The translations under genes and the position numbers were made by a program. Under the pieces are notes generated by a model. That model saw only the letters and a list, made by a program, of their open reading frames with translations, ran no database searches and was not told the DNA's origin. DNA of 64,000 nt. Origin: Neoehrlichia mikurensis. GTDB taxonomy: Bacteria; Pseudomonadota; Alphaproteobacteria; Rickettsiales; Anaplasmataceae. This document shows, piece after piece, positions 9,418-21,000 of the stretch. Location: the NCBI RefSeq assembly GCF_019186785.1, contig NZ_CP066557.1, forward strand, positions 1,048,302 to 1,112,301, in the 5' to 3' direction. The first letter of the stretch is position 1; each line of letters starts with the position of its first letter.

Positions 9418-11148
9418 ATGAACTTATTTAATTACATTAAAAACCTGATATTACAAAAAATTTATCATTTATCGGAAAAGAAATTAATAAAATTTGATGA
9501 TAGTTTAATTAGCAAGTTGATAATAGGACCTCCTATAAATAACAAGCATGGTGATATATATACTAATGCTGCGTTAATTATTGGTAAATTTGAAAAAAAG
9601 AATCCACTAGAAATATCTAAAATATTAATTGAAGAGTTTTATTTAATAGAAGAAATATCAACTATAGAAGTAGTAGCACCTGGCTTTATTAACTTTAAAT
9701 TGAAAGTTGAATTTTGGTACAAAGTATTATTTAGCATTAATATACTAAAAAATGAATATGGTAAAGTCAATTTAGGAAATAATGAAAAAATTAATATTGA
9801 ATTTGTGTCTGCAAATCCTACTGGGCCGTTACATATAGGACATGCTCGTGGTGCAATTTTTGGTGATGTTTTATCAAATTTATTAGAATGGGTAGGATAT
9901 AAAGTTACTAGAGAATATTATATTAATGATGCAGGTAATCAAATAACTATATTAGCTCAGTCTGTGTATATGAGATATAAAGAAATTTTAGGAGAAAATA
10001 TTATTATAGAAGAGGGATTATATCCAGGTGAATATTTAAAAGATGTAGCGCAGGAATTATTTTGCTTATATCAAGATAGCTTATTAAATATGAGCAATAT
10101 TGAAAAGATGGACATAATTCAAAACTATACTTTAGATTATATTATGAATCTTATTAAAGATGATATGCATTCCTTAGGAATTTATCATAATATTTTTACG
10201 TCAGAAAAACAGTTACATAATAGTTTTACTATTGATAAGTGTATAGCAGTATTGCAAGAAAAAGGATTAATATATTATGGTGTTCCTGAAAAACCAAAAA
10301 GTAAAGAATATTCTGATTGGTCTCCAAGAAGACAAATGTTATTTCAATCAACAAAATTTGGAGATGATGTTGATAGAGCTCTAACAAAAGAAGATGGAAG
10401 TTGGACGTATTTTGCTGGTGATATAGCGTATCATTTTGATAAGATATCCCGTGGATTTTGCCGCATGATATTAGAATTAGGATCTGATCATGCAGGGTAT
10501 GTTACAAGATTAAAATCTGCAGTCAAAGCTTTAAGTGATGATAAAGCTATACTAGATGTAAAGTTGCATAATATAGTTAACTTTCTTGAGAATGGAGAAC
10601 CAGTTAAAATGTCAAAAAGGAAAGGCGAATTTTTAACTGTTAAAGATGTAGTAAAAAAAGTAGGCAAAGATATTACAAGATTTATTATGCTGACGCGAAG
10701 AAATGATATGGTATTAGATTTTGATTTTGCAAAGGTAATAGAAAAATCAAGGGAAAATCCTATATTTTATGTACAATATGCTTATGCAAGAGTGTGTTCA
10801 TTGATGCGTCATTGTTCTGATTTATTAACACTAAATGATGTTGATTTTACTATTCTTTCGTCTGATGAAGAATTGTTGTTAATTAAACTACTTGCAAAAT
10901 GGCCAGAAATTGTGGAGTTATCTGCAAAAACTTTTGAGCCGCACCGTATTGCTTTTTATTTAATAGAAGTTGCAGAAGCATTTCATGTACTTTGGGGTTA
11001 TGGTAATAATAACGCTAATATGAGATTTATTATTGATGATGATATTAATATTACTTCTGTAAGAATGTATTTAGCTAAAGCCGTATCTTATGTTATAGCT
11101 TCAGGATTAGCAATATTTTCTATTTCTCCATTAGAGGAAATGTCATAA
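9418..11148 (+). CDS. argS: Arginyl-tRNA synthetase
   Basis: ArgS charges tRNA-Arg. The 576-residue class I synthetase has an N-terminal Add-1 domain (residues 1-110). The ATP-binding motif [15 protein letters not shown] lies near 132, the conserved YINDAGNQI near 165, and the [10 protein letters not shown] signature near 396. The DALR anticodon-binding domain ([15 protein letters not shown] near 453) ends the protein. Length fits the family (about 560-590). The ATG at 9418 is preceded by only weak purines, as is common here. It is a single gene, divergent from the secreted cysteine protein gene. Confidence 0.97.
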   Translation: MNLFNYIKNLILQKIYHLSEKKLIKFDDSLISKLIIGPPINNKHGDIYTNAALIIGKFEKKNPLEISKILIEEFYLIEEISTIEVVAPGFINFKLKVEFWYKVLFSINILKNEYGKVNLGNNEKINIEFVSANPTGPLHIGHARGAIFGDVLSNLLEWVGYKVTREYYINDAGNQITILAQSVYMRYKEILGENIIIEEGLYPGEYLKDVAQELFCLYQDSLLNMSNIEKMDIIQNYTLDYIMNLIKDDMHSLGIYHNIFTSEKQLHNSFTIDKCIAVLQEKGLIYYGVPEKPKSKEYSDWSPRRQMLFQSTKFGDDVDRALTKEDGSWTYFAGDIAYHFDKISRGFCRMILELGSDHAGYVTRLKSAVKALSDDKAILDVKLHNIVNFLENGEPVKMSKRKGEFLTVKDVVKKVGKDITRFIMLTRRNDMVLDFDFAKVIEKSRENPIFYVQYAYARVCSLMRHCSDLLTLNDVDFTILSSDEELLLIKLLAKWPEIVELSAKTFEPHRIAFYLIEVAEAFHVLWGYGNNNANMRFIIDDDINITSVRMYLAKAVSYVIASGLAIFSISPLEEMS

Positions 11149-11242
11149 ATTGTAATTATAGTTTTAAAATTCTTCAAATATATTGGAGTAATAAATATGG
11201 TTGATAAAAACAAAGTATATATGAAAGTAGTATTGATTTCAT

Positions 11243-12037
11243 TTATATGAAATATGCAATTTTACAAAATTGCTCTATGGACATGTTGTCTGGACGTAAA
11301 TCTCCATTGATATTAGCTAATTTTAGAATTGTTTCCACGTTATTAGTAATATGTTTTAAGCTTGTATGGATCATCTTGCGTCTATAGTTAAATGTAGCAT
11401 TTACTACTTTAGTAACTTTATGATAATCAACTTTAAATTTAGGGGTTTTGAATGGTATTATATGAAGAATTGAAGAATGTACTTTTGGTGATGGATAAAA
11501 TGCGTCAGGCATTAGATCTTCCATTTTCTCAACTTTACATAATAGCTGTACTAATATTGATAAAGTGCCATAAGATTTACTATTAGGTTGTGCTAATATA
11601 CGATCTGCAACTTCTTTTTGAAACATTAATGTTAAGCTATCGAAATGGTTTATATCATTTAATAATTTTAGTAGTAAAGTAGTAGATATATTATATGGTA
11701 AATTTGCTATAATTTTAATTGGTGGATTGGCTAGTGTTTTATAGTTTATGTTAAGAGCATCAGCAATTTTAAACTCATATTTACCATGATAATCCTTTGC
11801 TAATTTAGTATATATATCGGTAAAACGATGATCTTTTTCTATAGAAATAAGTTTTTTTGGATTATTCTTTAATATAGATTTTGTTAAAATTCCCAATCCT
11901 GGACCAATTTCAATAATGGAATCACTTGTAATATTTTGTGAATATGATACGATTTTATCAGTAATTTCATCTGAAATAATAAAATTTTGGCCAAGTGACT
12001 TATTTGCTTTTATTTTGTAAAATTGTTTGTTTTGCAT
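11243..12037 (-). CDS. rsmA: 16S rRNA dimethyladenosine transferase
   Basis: RsmA (KsgA) dimethylates A1518 and A1519 in helix 45 of 16S rRNA. The 264-residue protein has the N-terminal KSLGQNFIISDEI, the SAM motif IIEIGPGLGILTKSIL near residue 41, the catalytic IIANLPYNIST near 109 and the C-terminal YRRKMIHTSLK helix near 218. It is convergent with argS, with 94 bases between the two ends. Length and motif spacing are normal. Confidence 0.95.
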   Translation of the reverse strand: MQNKQFYKIKANKSLGQNFIISDEITDKIVSYSQNITSDSIIEIGPGLGILTKSILKNNPKKLISIEKDHRFTDIYTKLAKDYHGKYEFKIADALNINYKTLANPPIKIIANLPYNISTTLLLKLLNDINHFDSLTLMFQKEVADRILAQPNSKSYGTLSILVQLLCKVEKMEDLMPDAFYPSPKVHSSILHIIPFKTPKFKVDYHKVTKVVNATFNYRRKMIHTSLKHITNNVETILKLANINGDLRPDNMSIEQFCKIAYFI

Positions 12038-12203
12038 AAAATATTGCTAAATATTATATTTTATGCTTAGTATAATAAAAGCAATTTGCAATAATAATCA
12101 ATAAAAGTATTTACTTAATTAAATAATTAAAAGTTGACTTTTATATTATGATATATTACATGTTAGTTAACATCTAGGGTTATATGTTTATTTTATTCAG
12201 TGA

Positions 12204-12277
12204 GCCGACTTAGCTCAATTTGGTAGAGCAATTGACTTGTAATCAGTAGGTTGTCAGTTCGATTCTGACAGTCGGCA
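12204..12277 (+). tRNA. tRNA-Thr (anticodon TGT)
   Basis: The acceptor stem GCCGACT pairs with AGTCGGC ending at 12276. The D arm is TAGCTCAATTTGGTAGAGCA. The anticodon stem is ATTGA/TCAGT around loop CTTGTAA with anticodon TGT at 12238-12240. The T arm is TGTCAGTTCGATTCTGACA. CCA is not encoded. It lies just upstream of tpiA and may share its promoter. Confidence 0.95.
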
Positions 12278-12302
12278 CGTGCAATTTTGAGTGTTATTAA
12301 TA

Positions 12303-13022
12303 ATGTCATTTATTGTTATTGCTAATTGGAAGATGAATGGATTTCCGTTGGCATTTATGGAATTTTGTAAAAGCTTAAATTCCTTTTTAATAGCTGATTA
12401 TTTGAATAAGAAAGATTTAACAATAGTTTTATGTCCTCCATTTATTTCTATGTCTGGCTTTATTGAATTTAGTTCTATGGTGAAGCTTGGAGCACAAAAT
12501 TGTTATTATAAAGAAAGTGGGCAGTATACAGGTGAGATTAGTGCAAGTATGTTAAAAAAATGTAATTGCAAATATGTTATTGTAGGACATTCTGAAAGAC
12601 GTCAGCTTTTTTATGAATCTGATAATGAAGTTAAACTTAAAGCTCAAAGTGTAATAGATGCAGGGTTAATTCCTATTGTTTGTATAGGAGAAACTTTAGC
12701 TGACAGAAATAATGGTATAACTCGTGATGTACTGTTAAGTCAATGTGAAAAATGCTTGCCTAATAATGGTGAGTTTATAATAGCTTATGAGCCAATATGG
12801 GCTATAGGTAATAGTACTTTGCCATCTATTGAGTTAATAAATAAATCTTTTGATATTATTAAATCATATATTAACTCTTGTAAGTTAATATATGGTGGGT
12901 CTGTTAATTATCATAATATACACGATATACAAAAAATTCAGAGATTAGATGGTGTTATAGTTGGTAATGCAAGCTTGAATGTAGATAGTTTTTATAAAAT
13001 AATATGTAATATTGATTGTTAA
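12303..13022 (+). CDS. tpiA: Triosephosphate isomerase
   Basis: TpiA interconverts dihydroxyacetone phosphate and glyceraldehyde-3-phosphate. In Ehrlichia it serves gluconeogenic and precursor pathways. The 239-residue barrel shows ANWKMNG near residue 6, the catalytic-His segment [13 protein letters not shown] near 90, the catalytic-Glu loop [10 protein letters not shown] near 163 and the phosphate loop YGGSVN near 202. An in-frame GTG at 12291 exists, but it overlaps the tRNA-Thr trailer and adds four residues. The ATG at 12303 puts [13 protein letters not shown] at the family's usual distance. The next gene starts 11 bases after its stop. Confidence 0.96.
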   Translation: MSFIVIANWKMNGFPLAFMEFCKSLNSFLIADYLNKKDLTIVLCPPFISMSGFIEFSSMVKLGAQNCYYKESGQYTGEISASMLKKCNCKYVIVGHSERRQLFYESDNEVKLKAQSVIDAGLIPIVCIGETLADRNNGITRDVLLSQCEKCLPNNGEFIIAYEPIWAIGNSTLPSIELINKSFDIIKSYINSCKLIYGGSVNYHNIHDIQKIQRLDGVIVGNASLNVDSFYKIICNIDC

Positions 13023-13032
13023 GGATATCTTT

Positions 13033-13998
13033 ATGAAAAAATTTATTATAATATTTACTATTTTTTTATTTTTTAATGCTAATGCTGCAGATTTAAAAAA
13101 AGAATTTGTTTCAATTGGAACTGGATCCATGACAGGTGTATACTATCCTGTTGGTAGTAATATTTGTAAGTTTGCATCATATAATAATAAAAAATCTTTA
13201 ACAAAGATAATTTGTTCAATTTCTTCAACTACTGGTAGTATTTATAACTTAAACTCTATGCGTATGGGTAATATGGATATTGGTATTGCACAATCAGATT
13301 TAGAATATTATGCATACAATGGGTTAAATATTTATAATAAAATGCTTCCTATGTATAATTTAAGGTTATTGGCGTCTTTACATAAAGAATATTTTACTTT
13401 GATAACTCGTAGAGATTTAGGTATACGTTCATTTGATGATATAAAAGGGAAAAGGGTGAATATTGGTGCCCCTGGTAGTGGAGTTAAGGTTATGATGTTA
13501 AAGTTGTTTAAAGAAAAAGGGTGGTCAAATAAAGATTTTGCTGTAATTTCAGAATTAAAAGCATCAGAACAAATACAAGCATTATGTGATGGAAAGGTTG
13601 ATGTAGTTGCAGATTTAGTTGGACATCCTAATGCTGCGATGCAAGAAGCAGTTGTCACTTGTGATGCTGTTTTTATTCATTTAAATGATGAGATAATATC
13701 TGCGCTTCGTGCTAAGTATCCTTATTATCAAAAAAGTATTATATCTGGTGAAATATATAAAAATAATCAACAAGATGTTAAAACACTAGCAGTTAAAGCT
13801 TCTTTATTGGCAACAACAAATTTGAGTAATGATATAGCATATTCAATTGTAAAGTATATAGCTTTACATTTATCTGATTTTCACAGAATAAGTGGAGCAT
13901 TAAAAAATTTAACAGCTAGTGATTTATCGCAAGAAAGTACTGCACCTATGCATGAAGGTGCAAGACAATATTATAAGGAAATAGGTATTATTAAGTAG
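13033..13998 (+). CDS. TAXI family TRAP transporter solute-binding protein
   Basis: The 321-residue protein has a signal peptide ([19 protein letters not shown]). The TAXI signature follows immediately: [21 protein letters not shown], with the TAXI-type IGTG...TGVYYP core. Later blocks [30 protein letters not shown] and LCDGKVDVV are those of the periplasmic binding protein that feeds a TRAP transporter. In relatives these bind glutamate or other small carboxylates. The ligand here is unknown, and the membrane partners are not in the window. A TTG 21 bases upstream would add MIVKDIF before the signal peptide, so I chose the ATG at 13033, which has AAGGATAT in front. It probably shares a transcript with tpiA and tsaD. 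Confidence 0.9.
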   Translation: MKKFIIIFTIFLFFNANAADLKKEFVSIGTGSMTGVYYPVGSNICKFASYNNKKSLTKIICSISSTTGSIYNLNSMRMGNMDIGIAQSDLEYYAYNGLNIYNKMLPMYNLRLLASLHKEYFTLITRRDLGIRSFDDIKGKRVNIGAPGSGVKVMMLKLFKEKGWSNKDFAVISELKASEQIQALCDGKVDVVADLVGHPNAAMQEAVVTCDAVFIHLNDEIISALRAKYPYYQKSIISGEIYKNNQQDVKTLAVKASLLATTNLSNDIAYSIVKYIALHLSDFHRISGALKNLTASDLSQESTAPMHEGARQYYKEIGIIK

Positions 13999-14005
13999 CT
14001 TGACG

Positions 14006-15040
14006 ATGCATTTTTTACATAAATCAGAAGCGATAGTACTAGGGATAGAATCAAGTTGTGATGAAAGTGCTGTTGCAGTTGTAAGTAGTCATGGAAAAGT
14101 GTTATCACATAAAATAATATCTCAAAAAGAACATCAGGATTATGGAGGTGTAGTTCCTGAAATTGCATCACGTGCTCATCTAAAATTTTTAAGTAATTTA
14201 ATTTATCAAGCTGTATCTAATGTAGTAAATTTTGAAGATATTGATGCTATTGCTGTCACTTCAGGTCCTGGGTTGATTGGTGGATTGATAGTGGGAGTTA
14301 TGATGGCAAAAGCAATTGCAAGTGTAATGCAAAAGCCTATTATTGCTATTAATCACTTAGAAGCACATGCTTTAGTTATTAGGATGTTTCATAAAATTAG
14401 TTTTCCTTTTTTATTATTAATAATTTCAGGAGGTCATTGTCAATTTTTAATAGCTTATAATGTGGGAAAATATAAGAAATTAGGCTCTTCTATTGATGAT
14501 TCATTGGGGGAGGCATTTGATAAGATAGCTAAGATGTTAAATTTAGGATATCCAGGAGGATTATTGATTGAAGAAAAATCTATTAATGGTAATGATAGGT
14601 TTTTTTTACCTAGAGCATTATTACATCGTGCAGGATGTGATTTTTCATTTTCTGGTATTAAGACAGCTGTCAAGAATATTATAAATAAGGAAAAGATCAT
14701 TGATAATCAAATGGTATGTGATATATCAGCATCTTTTCAAAAGTGTGTTAGTGATATTTTAGTTAATCGTATTTGTAATGCCATTAAAATGACTCGTGTT
14801 ATTGATTCAAATATAAAACAAATGGTAGTTACTGGGGGTGTAGCTGCAAATAATTTTTTACGTAATAATATTTTGGTATGTGCAAAAGATTATAAATTTG
14901 AAGTGTTATTTCCTCCTAAAAATTTATGTACAGATAATGCGGTTATGGTAGGATGGGCTGGTGTTGAAAATTTATTTAATGGAAATGTAAGTGACTTGAG
15001 TTTTACACCAAAATCTCAATGGAGATTAGAAGATATGTAA
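14006..15040 (+). CDS. tsaD: tRNA N6-threonylcarbamoyladenosine transferase TsaD
   Basis: TsaD (formerly Gcp/YgjD) transfers the threonylcarbamoyl group to A37 of ANN-decoding tRNAs, in complex with TsaB and TsaE. The roughly 344-residue protein has the ASKHA fold opening VLGIESSCDESAVAVV near residue 10. The metal-binding HxxxH is in AINHLEAHALV near 113. SGGHCQFLIA (near 138), the FSGIKTAVKN block (near 215) and the last metal ligand in CTDNAVMVGWAG near 310 follow. A TTG two codons upstream (14000) is the other possible start. The gene begins 8 bases after the TAXI gene, so the two are probably cotranscribed. Confidence 0.96.
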   Translation: MHFLHKSEAIVLGIESSCDESAVAVVSSHGKVLSHKIISQKEHQDYGGVVPEIASRAHLKFLSNLIYQAVSNVVNFEDIDAIAVTSGPGLIGGLIVGVMMAKAIASVMQKPIIAINHLEAHALVIRMFHKISFPFLLLIISGGHCQFLIAYNVGKYKKLGSSIDDSLGEAFDKIAKMLNLGYPGGLLIEEKSINGNDRFFLPRALLHRAGCDFSFSGIKTAVKNIINKEKIIDNQMVCDISASFQKCVSDILVNRICNAIKMTRVIDSNIKQMVVTGGVAANNFLRNNILVCAKDYKFEVLFPPKNLCTDNAVMVGWAGVENLFNGNVSDLSFTPKSQWRLEDM

Positions 15041-15095
15041 ATATATATTTATAATTTTGTATGTTATTTGGGAATTCAATATTTATTTTTAAAAT

Positions 15096-15776
15096 ATGAT
15101 ATTTAAATTTTTTTTTATTTATGTAGTACTTTTATTAAGTGGATGTTACCTTAATCCCTATCATAAGTTTTATTTTGCTGGTAAGTCTCAAATTGGGCAT
15201 TATAAGATAGGTAATAGTTATATGATTGATGGGATTTCTTATAAGCCACAATATTATGATTATTACGAAGAAGTAGGTATTGCTTCTTGGTATGGCGCTG
15301 AATCTCATAATAAAACTACTGCAAATGGTGATAAGTTTAATAGATTTTTATTAACTGCAGCACATAAAACTTTGCCATTACCTAGTTTTGTAGAGGTTAC
15401 TAATTTAGAAAATGGGAAAAAGGTTATTGTAAAAGTTAACGATCGAGGACCATTTGTCAGTAATAGAATTATTGACCTTTCGGAAAAAGCTGCTATAGTA
15501 TTGGGTTTTCGTGATAAAGGTATAGCTAAAGTTAAAATTACTTATTTAAAAAAAATGTCACAAGAATTAGTTCACAATGTTCCATCTTATAGAAAATATT
15601 ATGAAAAAATTATAGAAAATTATAGAAAAAATAAATCTAATACTAATGCTGGATATCTTTCTAAAATTAAAGACGTAAATTATGCTAAGTATATAATTTC
15701 AAAATTGAGAAGTCAAGGACTACGTAATGTTAGATTACTTTTTAAAAATGATACATATTATGTATATGTGAATTAA
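15096..15776 (+). CDS. rlpA: RlpA-like septal lipoprotein with double-psi beta-barrel and SPOR-like tail
   Basis: RlpA proteins are outer-membrane lipoproteins that act on, or bind, denuded peptidoglycan glycan strands. The signal peptide ends in a lipobox (LLLSGC near residue 17). The double-psi beta-barrel spans about residues 60-145, with GIASWYGAESHNKTTANGDKF and VKVNDRGPFVSNRIIDLSEKAA, keeping the conserved Asp and the RGPF motif. The C-terminal 50 residues (YAKYIISKLRSQGLRNVRLLFKNDTYYVYV) look like a shortened SPOR domain. The organism is expected to have little or no peptidoglycan, so its presence suggests a residual wall-related or division role. Confidence 0.88.
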   Translation: MIFKFFFIYVVLLLSGCYLNPYHKFYFAGKSQIGHYKIGNSYMIDGISYKPQYYDYYEEVGIASWYGAESHNKTTANGDKFNRFLLTAAHKTLPLPSFVEVTNLENGKKVIVKVNDRGPFVSNRIIDLSEKAAIVLGFRDKGIAKVKITYLKKMSQELVHNVPSYRKYYEKIIENYRKNKSNTNAGYLSKIKDVNYAKYIISKLRSQGLRNVRLLFKNDTYYVYVN

Positions 15777-16090
15777 TAGTTATTAGATTTTTTAATAAAT
15801 TTTATTAAAATAGTGTTTCTTAATTTTTTATAATACTTAGGAAAAGTAATATCCTTTTTAATTATTTTATTATAAATTGAATCTATGTTAAAAAACAATA
15901 TAATATACATTGCTAGTAATATTATTTATGTTAAGAGAATATATTTCTATGAAAATAATCAAAATTATGTGTTTTTAATAGTTATTATCTTAGCATAATC
16001 TACAAAGTTAAATTTTTTATAAAATTTTATAGAAAATTACATTTGTATTTGCAATGATTATTATCATATGTTATTAAATTATACTGTCAT
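15777..16090. other. Intergenic space before tRNA-Met
   Basis: About 310 bases of AT-rich sequence. I see no gene, repeat or clear terminator. Confidence 0.5.
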
Positions 16091-16164
16091 GGCTAGATAG
16101 CTCAGTTGGTCAGAGTCGAAGAATCATAATCTTTTGGTCGTGGGTTCGAATCCCTCTCTAGCCA
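16091..16164 (+). tRNA. tRNA with CAT anticodon, probably elongator tRNA-Met
   Basis: The acceptor stem GGCTAGA pairs with TCTAGCC and the discriminator is A. The anticodon stem GAAGA/TCTTT encloses a loop reading ATCATAA with anticodon CAT. The start GGCTA..TAGCTCAGTTGGT and the GAATCATAATC anticodon region fit elongator tRNA-Met better than the TilS-modified tRNA-Ile(CAT). It is not an initiator, because the first base pair is matched and the G-C run of the anticodon stem is absent. Base 26 is C, which is unusual. CCA is not encoded. Confidence 0.88.
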
Positions 16165-16187
16165 CTTTTTTAAATTAATAATGAAGT

Positions 16188-17069
16188 TTAATACAAAATA
16201 GAAATATTAGGTTGTGGTTGTCGAATAGCTTGTTGGATTATAAGCTGTTGTTGTTTTTTTTGTGTTGCTATATTCTTTTCTGTAACATAAGTCATTGAAA
16301 CTATAGCTATACTGGCAATTATGCAGATTATTCTAATAATTGGACCGAAAGGAAAAATATTAGAGCTATTATTTGTAGGACTTGGTAATTTAAATAAGTA
16401 AAAATGTTCAGTTTGTTCCAATACGTTGATTACTTTACCAACAATTCCCATTATACTTACAATAAACATTGCTATACGTAATTGCAATAGCATTTTAAAT
16501 TGGTTGTTTTGTGTATTATTTAAGCGGTTATTTTGTACTTGAGAATAAGAATCATAAATTAATAAAGGTAAAATAATTGTTACTTTTGTTAATAAGCATA
16601 TTAAATCTACAGTCCCTTTTAAATGTATTGCTACAGCATTATCATTTACTATTTTAAAATTATTATTTATTATTTGAACGATAGCTAATATTTGTATTGC
16701 TATTGCTGTAGTAGTAACTATTACATCCATAGTATATGCTACTTTTTTCGATTTAATTGATTTACTATTTTTTTTTGATTCATTATCAGCAAGTTTATTA
16801 TATAAAAACAGCTGAATATATGAATGTAGTGCAATTACAGCACGTGCACACAATACAGTACAAACATTTAATAATAGCAAAGATTTTATATTAGGAAATA
16901 AGCTTATTGTAGAACATTGTACTAGTATTGTTAAAAGAAAAGATATAGCATATATGAGATAAGAAATTAAGGAAAAAGCAAACAAGAGATCATAATACTT
17001 AATACTAGAGAATCGTGAATGTAAAGCTATATTCAATCTTTGAAGCATATAAAGCATGATTTTATACAT
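16188..17069 (-). CDS. Hypothetical polytopic membrane protein, lineage-specific
   Basis: I do not recognise a family for this 293-residue protein. About six hydrophobic segments are visible: near residues 26-50, 60-85, 110-133, 150-170, 195-220 and 240-265. A short Lys-rich loop (NESKKNSKSIKSKK near 95) separates the second and third segments, and the tail is Gln-rich (KKQQQLIIQQAIRQPQPN). There is no cleavable signal peptide. It is convergent with tRNA-Met, 23 bases away, and lies downstream of fabG on the same strand with 32 bases between, so it may be read from the fabG transcript. The function is unknown. It could be one of the many Ehrlichia membrane proteins specific to the genus. Confidence 0.75.
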   Translation of the reverse strand: MYKIMLYMLQRLNIALHSRFSSIKYYDLLFAFSLISYLIYAISFLLTILVQCSTISLFPNIKSLLLLNVCTVLCARAVIALHSYIQLFLYNKLADNESKKNSKSIKSKKVAYTMDVIVTTTAIAIQILAIVQIINNNFKIVNDNAVAIHLKGTVDLICLLTKVTIILPLLIYDSYSQVQNNRLNNTQNNQFKMLLQLRIAMFIVSIMGIVGKVINVLEQTEHFYLFKLPSPTNNSSNIFPFGPIIRIICIIASIAIVSMTYVTEKNIATQKKQQQLIIQQAIRQPQPNISILY

Positions 17070-17101
17070 TAATAAAGCAAATTTATTAGTTATTTATATC
17101 A

Positions 17102-17833
17102 TTAAGTCATGCCTCCATTAACATGAATTGTTTGACCTGTAATATATTGACTTGCATCACTTGCCAGAAATAATGCTACTGAAGCTACTTCTTTAGGAGT
17201 ACCCATCCTTTTCATTGGAATTTTTTCAAGAATATAGTTTTTTTGCTTTTCTGATAATACTTTTGTCATAGGTGTATCAATAAAACCTGGTGCAATACAA
17301 TTGACAGTAATATTACGACCTGCAAGTTCTAATGCTATAGACTTACTCATTCCGATAATTCCTGCTTTAGAAGCAGCATAATTTACTTGACCAACATTAC
17401 CAGTTATTCCAACAACTGATGAAATATTAATAATTCTACCACTATTTTTTTTTAGCATTGCCTTGCATGCATTGCGATTTAACTTAAATGTTGTGGTTAG
17501 ATTAAAATTAATTACTTTATTCCAATCCTCATTAGACATACGTATAGTTAATTTATCTAATGCAATACCCGCATTGCATACAACACCATCTAATCCATCC
17601 ATTACACATAAAGCATTATCAACTAAGTTTTCAATTTCTTCATTAACTGATAAATCACATGCTATGATGTGTGTTTTATTTTTGCATTCTTTAGCTAAGT
17701 CTTGTAAAATACCTACTTTTGTTCCCGATAGGCAAATTTCTGCACCTGAATCAGAAAATAATGTTGCAATAGCTTTTCCAATTCCACCGGAAGCTCCAGT
17801 AATTAAAAATTTTTTTCCTAATAAATTAAACAT
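17102..17833 (-). CDS. fabG: 3-oxoacyl-[acyl-carrier-protein] reductase
   Basis: FabG reduces 3-ketoacyl-ACP with NADPH in fatty acid elongation. The 243-residue short-chain dehydrogenase has the cofactor loop [12 protein letters not shown] near residue 13, CNAGI near 87, and the catalytic set Ser in [10 protein letters not shown] (near 135) with YAASK (near 150). It ends [14 protein letters not shown], the usual FabG close. Length is typical. Confidence 0.95.
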   Translation of the reverse strand: MFNLLGKKFLITGASGGIGKAIATLFSDSGAEICLSGTKVGILQDLAKECKNKTHIIACDLSVNEEIENLVDNALCVMDGLDGVVCNAGIALDKLTIRMSNEDWNKVINFNLTTTFKLNRNACKAMLKKNSGRIINISSVVGITGNVGQVNYAASKAGIIGMSKSIALELAGRNITVNCIAPGFIDTPMTKVLSEKQKNYILEKIPMKRMGTPKEVASVALFLASDASQYITGQTIHVNGGMT

Positions 17834-18060
17834 TAAATTAGACTAAATTGAATTAATTTAATACTCTGCTATGCTATATTAATTTATATTTAATTACAAT
17901 AATTTTTTTAATTACAGTGTAAATGTAGAAATCTTGATATAAGAATATTGTGTGGTATGTTAATGAGTATAAATATAATATTTAAATTATTGATATAGTG
18001 AATTCATATTTTTTAGTGTTAATAGCTATGTTATAATGAAATATTCGAGGATAAATTTAT

Positions 18061-21000
18061 ATGATAAGTTCTTTACAAGAGCCTGATGAACTACGTAAGC
18101 GTTTGCAGGGGTTATATCGCATTGATGAAAAAAGTTATGCTAGGTTTCTTACAGAGAAAACAGAAATTTTACAGGATTCTAAAATACGTATTTATAATAC
18201 TGCTAAACAAATTATTGAGAAAATAAAATTAAATAAAAATTCAAGTGTAGTAGATGCATTTATACAAGAATATGGATTATCTAATGATGAAGGTATTGCT
18301 TTGATGTGTTTAGCAGAATCTTTATTAAGAATTCCTGACAATTGTACTATTAATGATTTGATAAAAGATACATTAGTCAATAGTGCTTGGAGCAAACATA
18401 TAGGGAGATCTTCTTCTGTATTTATTAATGCATCAACATGGGGATTGTTGATAAGTGGACGTGTTTTAAAAGATAAGGGAGATAACTCTAAATGGTATAA
18501 TACTATTAGTAACTTAATTAAAAATATGGGAGAACCTATAATTAGAAAGGCAGTTATTCAAGCAATGTATACTTTGGGTAAAAATTTTATTATGGGTACA
18601 AACATAGAAGAAGCTTTAGATAATAAAGGTATTAATGAGCTTTATTCATTTAATGTGCTTGGTGAGTCTGTTATAACTATGGAAAGTGCTGAAAAATATT
18701 TTCAATCTTATATGCATGTTATTAAGGCAATAGGTTCTTGTAAAAACTCTCAAAATTTATTAGATTCGCATGGAATATCAGTAAAACTTTCTACATTACA
18801 TCCAAGGTATGAGTTTTCTCAAATAAGCCTTATTATAGATGATTTAATGTTTAGATTATTAGAAATATGTAAATTAGCAAAGCATTATAATATTAGTGTA
18901 TATATAGCTGCGGAAGAAGCAAGTAGATTGGAAATATCATTAATTGTTTTTGAAAAATTATGTCTTAATAAATCACTAGAGGGATGGGATGGATTAGGAT
19001 TTACAGTTCAAGCGTATCAAAAAAGAGCTTTAGCTGTTATAGATTTTTTAGAGGACATAGCTATAAGATCAAATCGTAAAATATTACTACAACTTGTTAA
19101 GGGAGCTTATTGGGATTATGAAATAAAAAATACTCAAGAACTTGGATTGATTGATTATCCTGTATTTACAAGGAAAGTATATACAGATGTTTCTTATTTA
19201 GCATGTGCTCAAAGAATTTTAAATAAGCCAAATAATTTTTACCCATGCTTTGCAACTCATAATGCTTATACATTGGCTACTATTTTGGAAATAGCAAATA
19301 AAGATCATCCAGGATTTGAATTTCAACGATTATATGGTGTTGCTCAAAATCTACATGATTATATTACTCAAGAATTAGCTGATAACATAAAATGCAGAAT
19401 TTTTGCTCCAATAGGAGATTATCAAGATTTATTATCATATTTTGTGAGAATGTTATTAGAGCAGGGAGCTAATAATTCATTTATTAATAGAGTTAATGAT
19501 AGTAATATTTCAATTGATAAGTTACTGGAGGATCCACTAGAAAAAGCAAAATTTTTAGAATATTTACCTCATCCTAGTATTCCTTTGCCAAGGGATTTGT
19601 TTGGCTCTGATAGAATTAATTCTGCTGGTACTGATATTACTGATTCAGTGGTAGTTTCATCTATAAAATCAAAAATAGAAAATTATAAAGATACATTGTG
19701 GAAATCATGTCCTATTATTAATGGTCAAGAAATTTCTAATGATTTTCAGCAAGTATTTTCACCTTCAAATTTGGATATTATAGGAGAAGTATCTTTTACA
19801 ACTTCTGAGCAAGCGATACAAGCTCTTGATATAGCTCATCAATCTGTTGCGATGTGGAAAAGTATTCCTGTTATAGAACGTGCTGCAATGTTAGATAAAG
19901 CAGCTGATGAATTAGAAAATGATAAATTAAAATTTATTAATTTGTTAATTAAAGAAGGTGGTAAAGTTTTATATGATGCGATTTTAGAAGTTAGAGAAGC
20001 CATAGATTTTTTGCGTTATTATGCAATGCAAGCTAGAAAAGAACTAAGAGAATGGCAAAAATTACCTAGTCCTGTAGGGGAAGAAAATTATATTTATTTT
20101 GATGGGAGAGGTGTGTTTTTATGTATATCTCCATTTAATTTTCCATTGTCAATATTTTTAGGTCCTATTGCAGCTGCTCTTGTTGCTGGTAATACTGTAT
20201 TAGCTAAACCTGCTGAACAAACTTCTATAATAGCTTATGAAGTAGTAAAATTATTATATAATTCTGGAATACCAAAAAATGTATTACATTTTATTCCTGG
20301 AAAGGGTAAAATTTTGGGAGAAGTTTTGTTAAGTAATAGTAAAATATCAGGAGTTGCATTTACTGGGTCTATTGAAACAGCTAATATTATTAATAAAAAT
20401 ATTGCTAAAAGAAGTAGTGGAATAATACCCTTTATTGCAGAAACTGGTGGATTAAATACAATGATAGTTGATAGTTCAGCATTAATTGAGCAAGTGACTA
20501 ATGATGTAATTGTATCTGCATTTAAAAGTACTGGACAAAGGTGCTCTGCGTTAAGAATTTTGTTTATTCAAGAAGAAATTGCTGATAAACAAATTAAAAT
20601 GATATGTGGAGCAATGAAAGAATTACGAATAGGCGATCCTATGCTTTTGGAGACAGATTTAGGTCCAGTTATTGATAAATCGTTATATGAAGCATTAATT
20701 GATCATACACAAAAAATGTCATCAACTGTTAAATTACTTTACAAATGTGAAATTGGTAATAATAAAGGGTATTTTTTTCCACCGCACATTTATGAAATAG
20801 AGTCACTTTCACAGCTAGAAAAAGAGGTATTTGGACCTGTATTACATGTTATTAGATATAAAAAATCAGATTTGCCTAAAATCTTAAATGATATTAATGA
20901 TACTAAATATGGATTAACTTTTGCTGTTCAAAGTAGGATACAAAGTAATATTGATGATATTACTGATAAAATTAATGCTGGTAATATTTATGTTAATAGA

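Noticed and set aside
16091..16164. tRNA-Ile(CAT) as alternative for the CAT tRNA
   Set aside because: The acceptor start GGCTA and the GAATCATAATC anticodon region fit elongator tRNA-Met better, though the variable-loop bases resemble the Ile type slightly.
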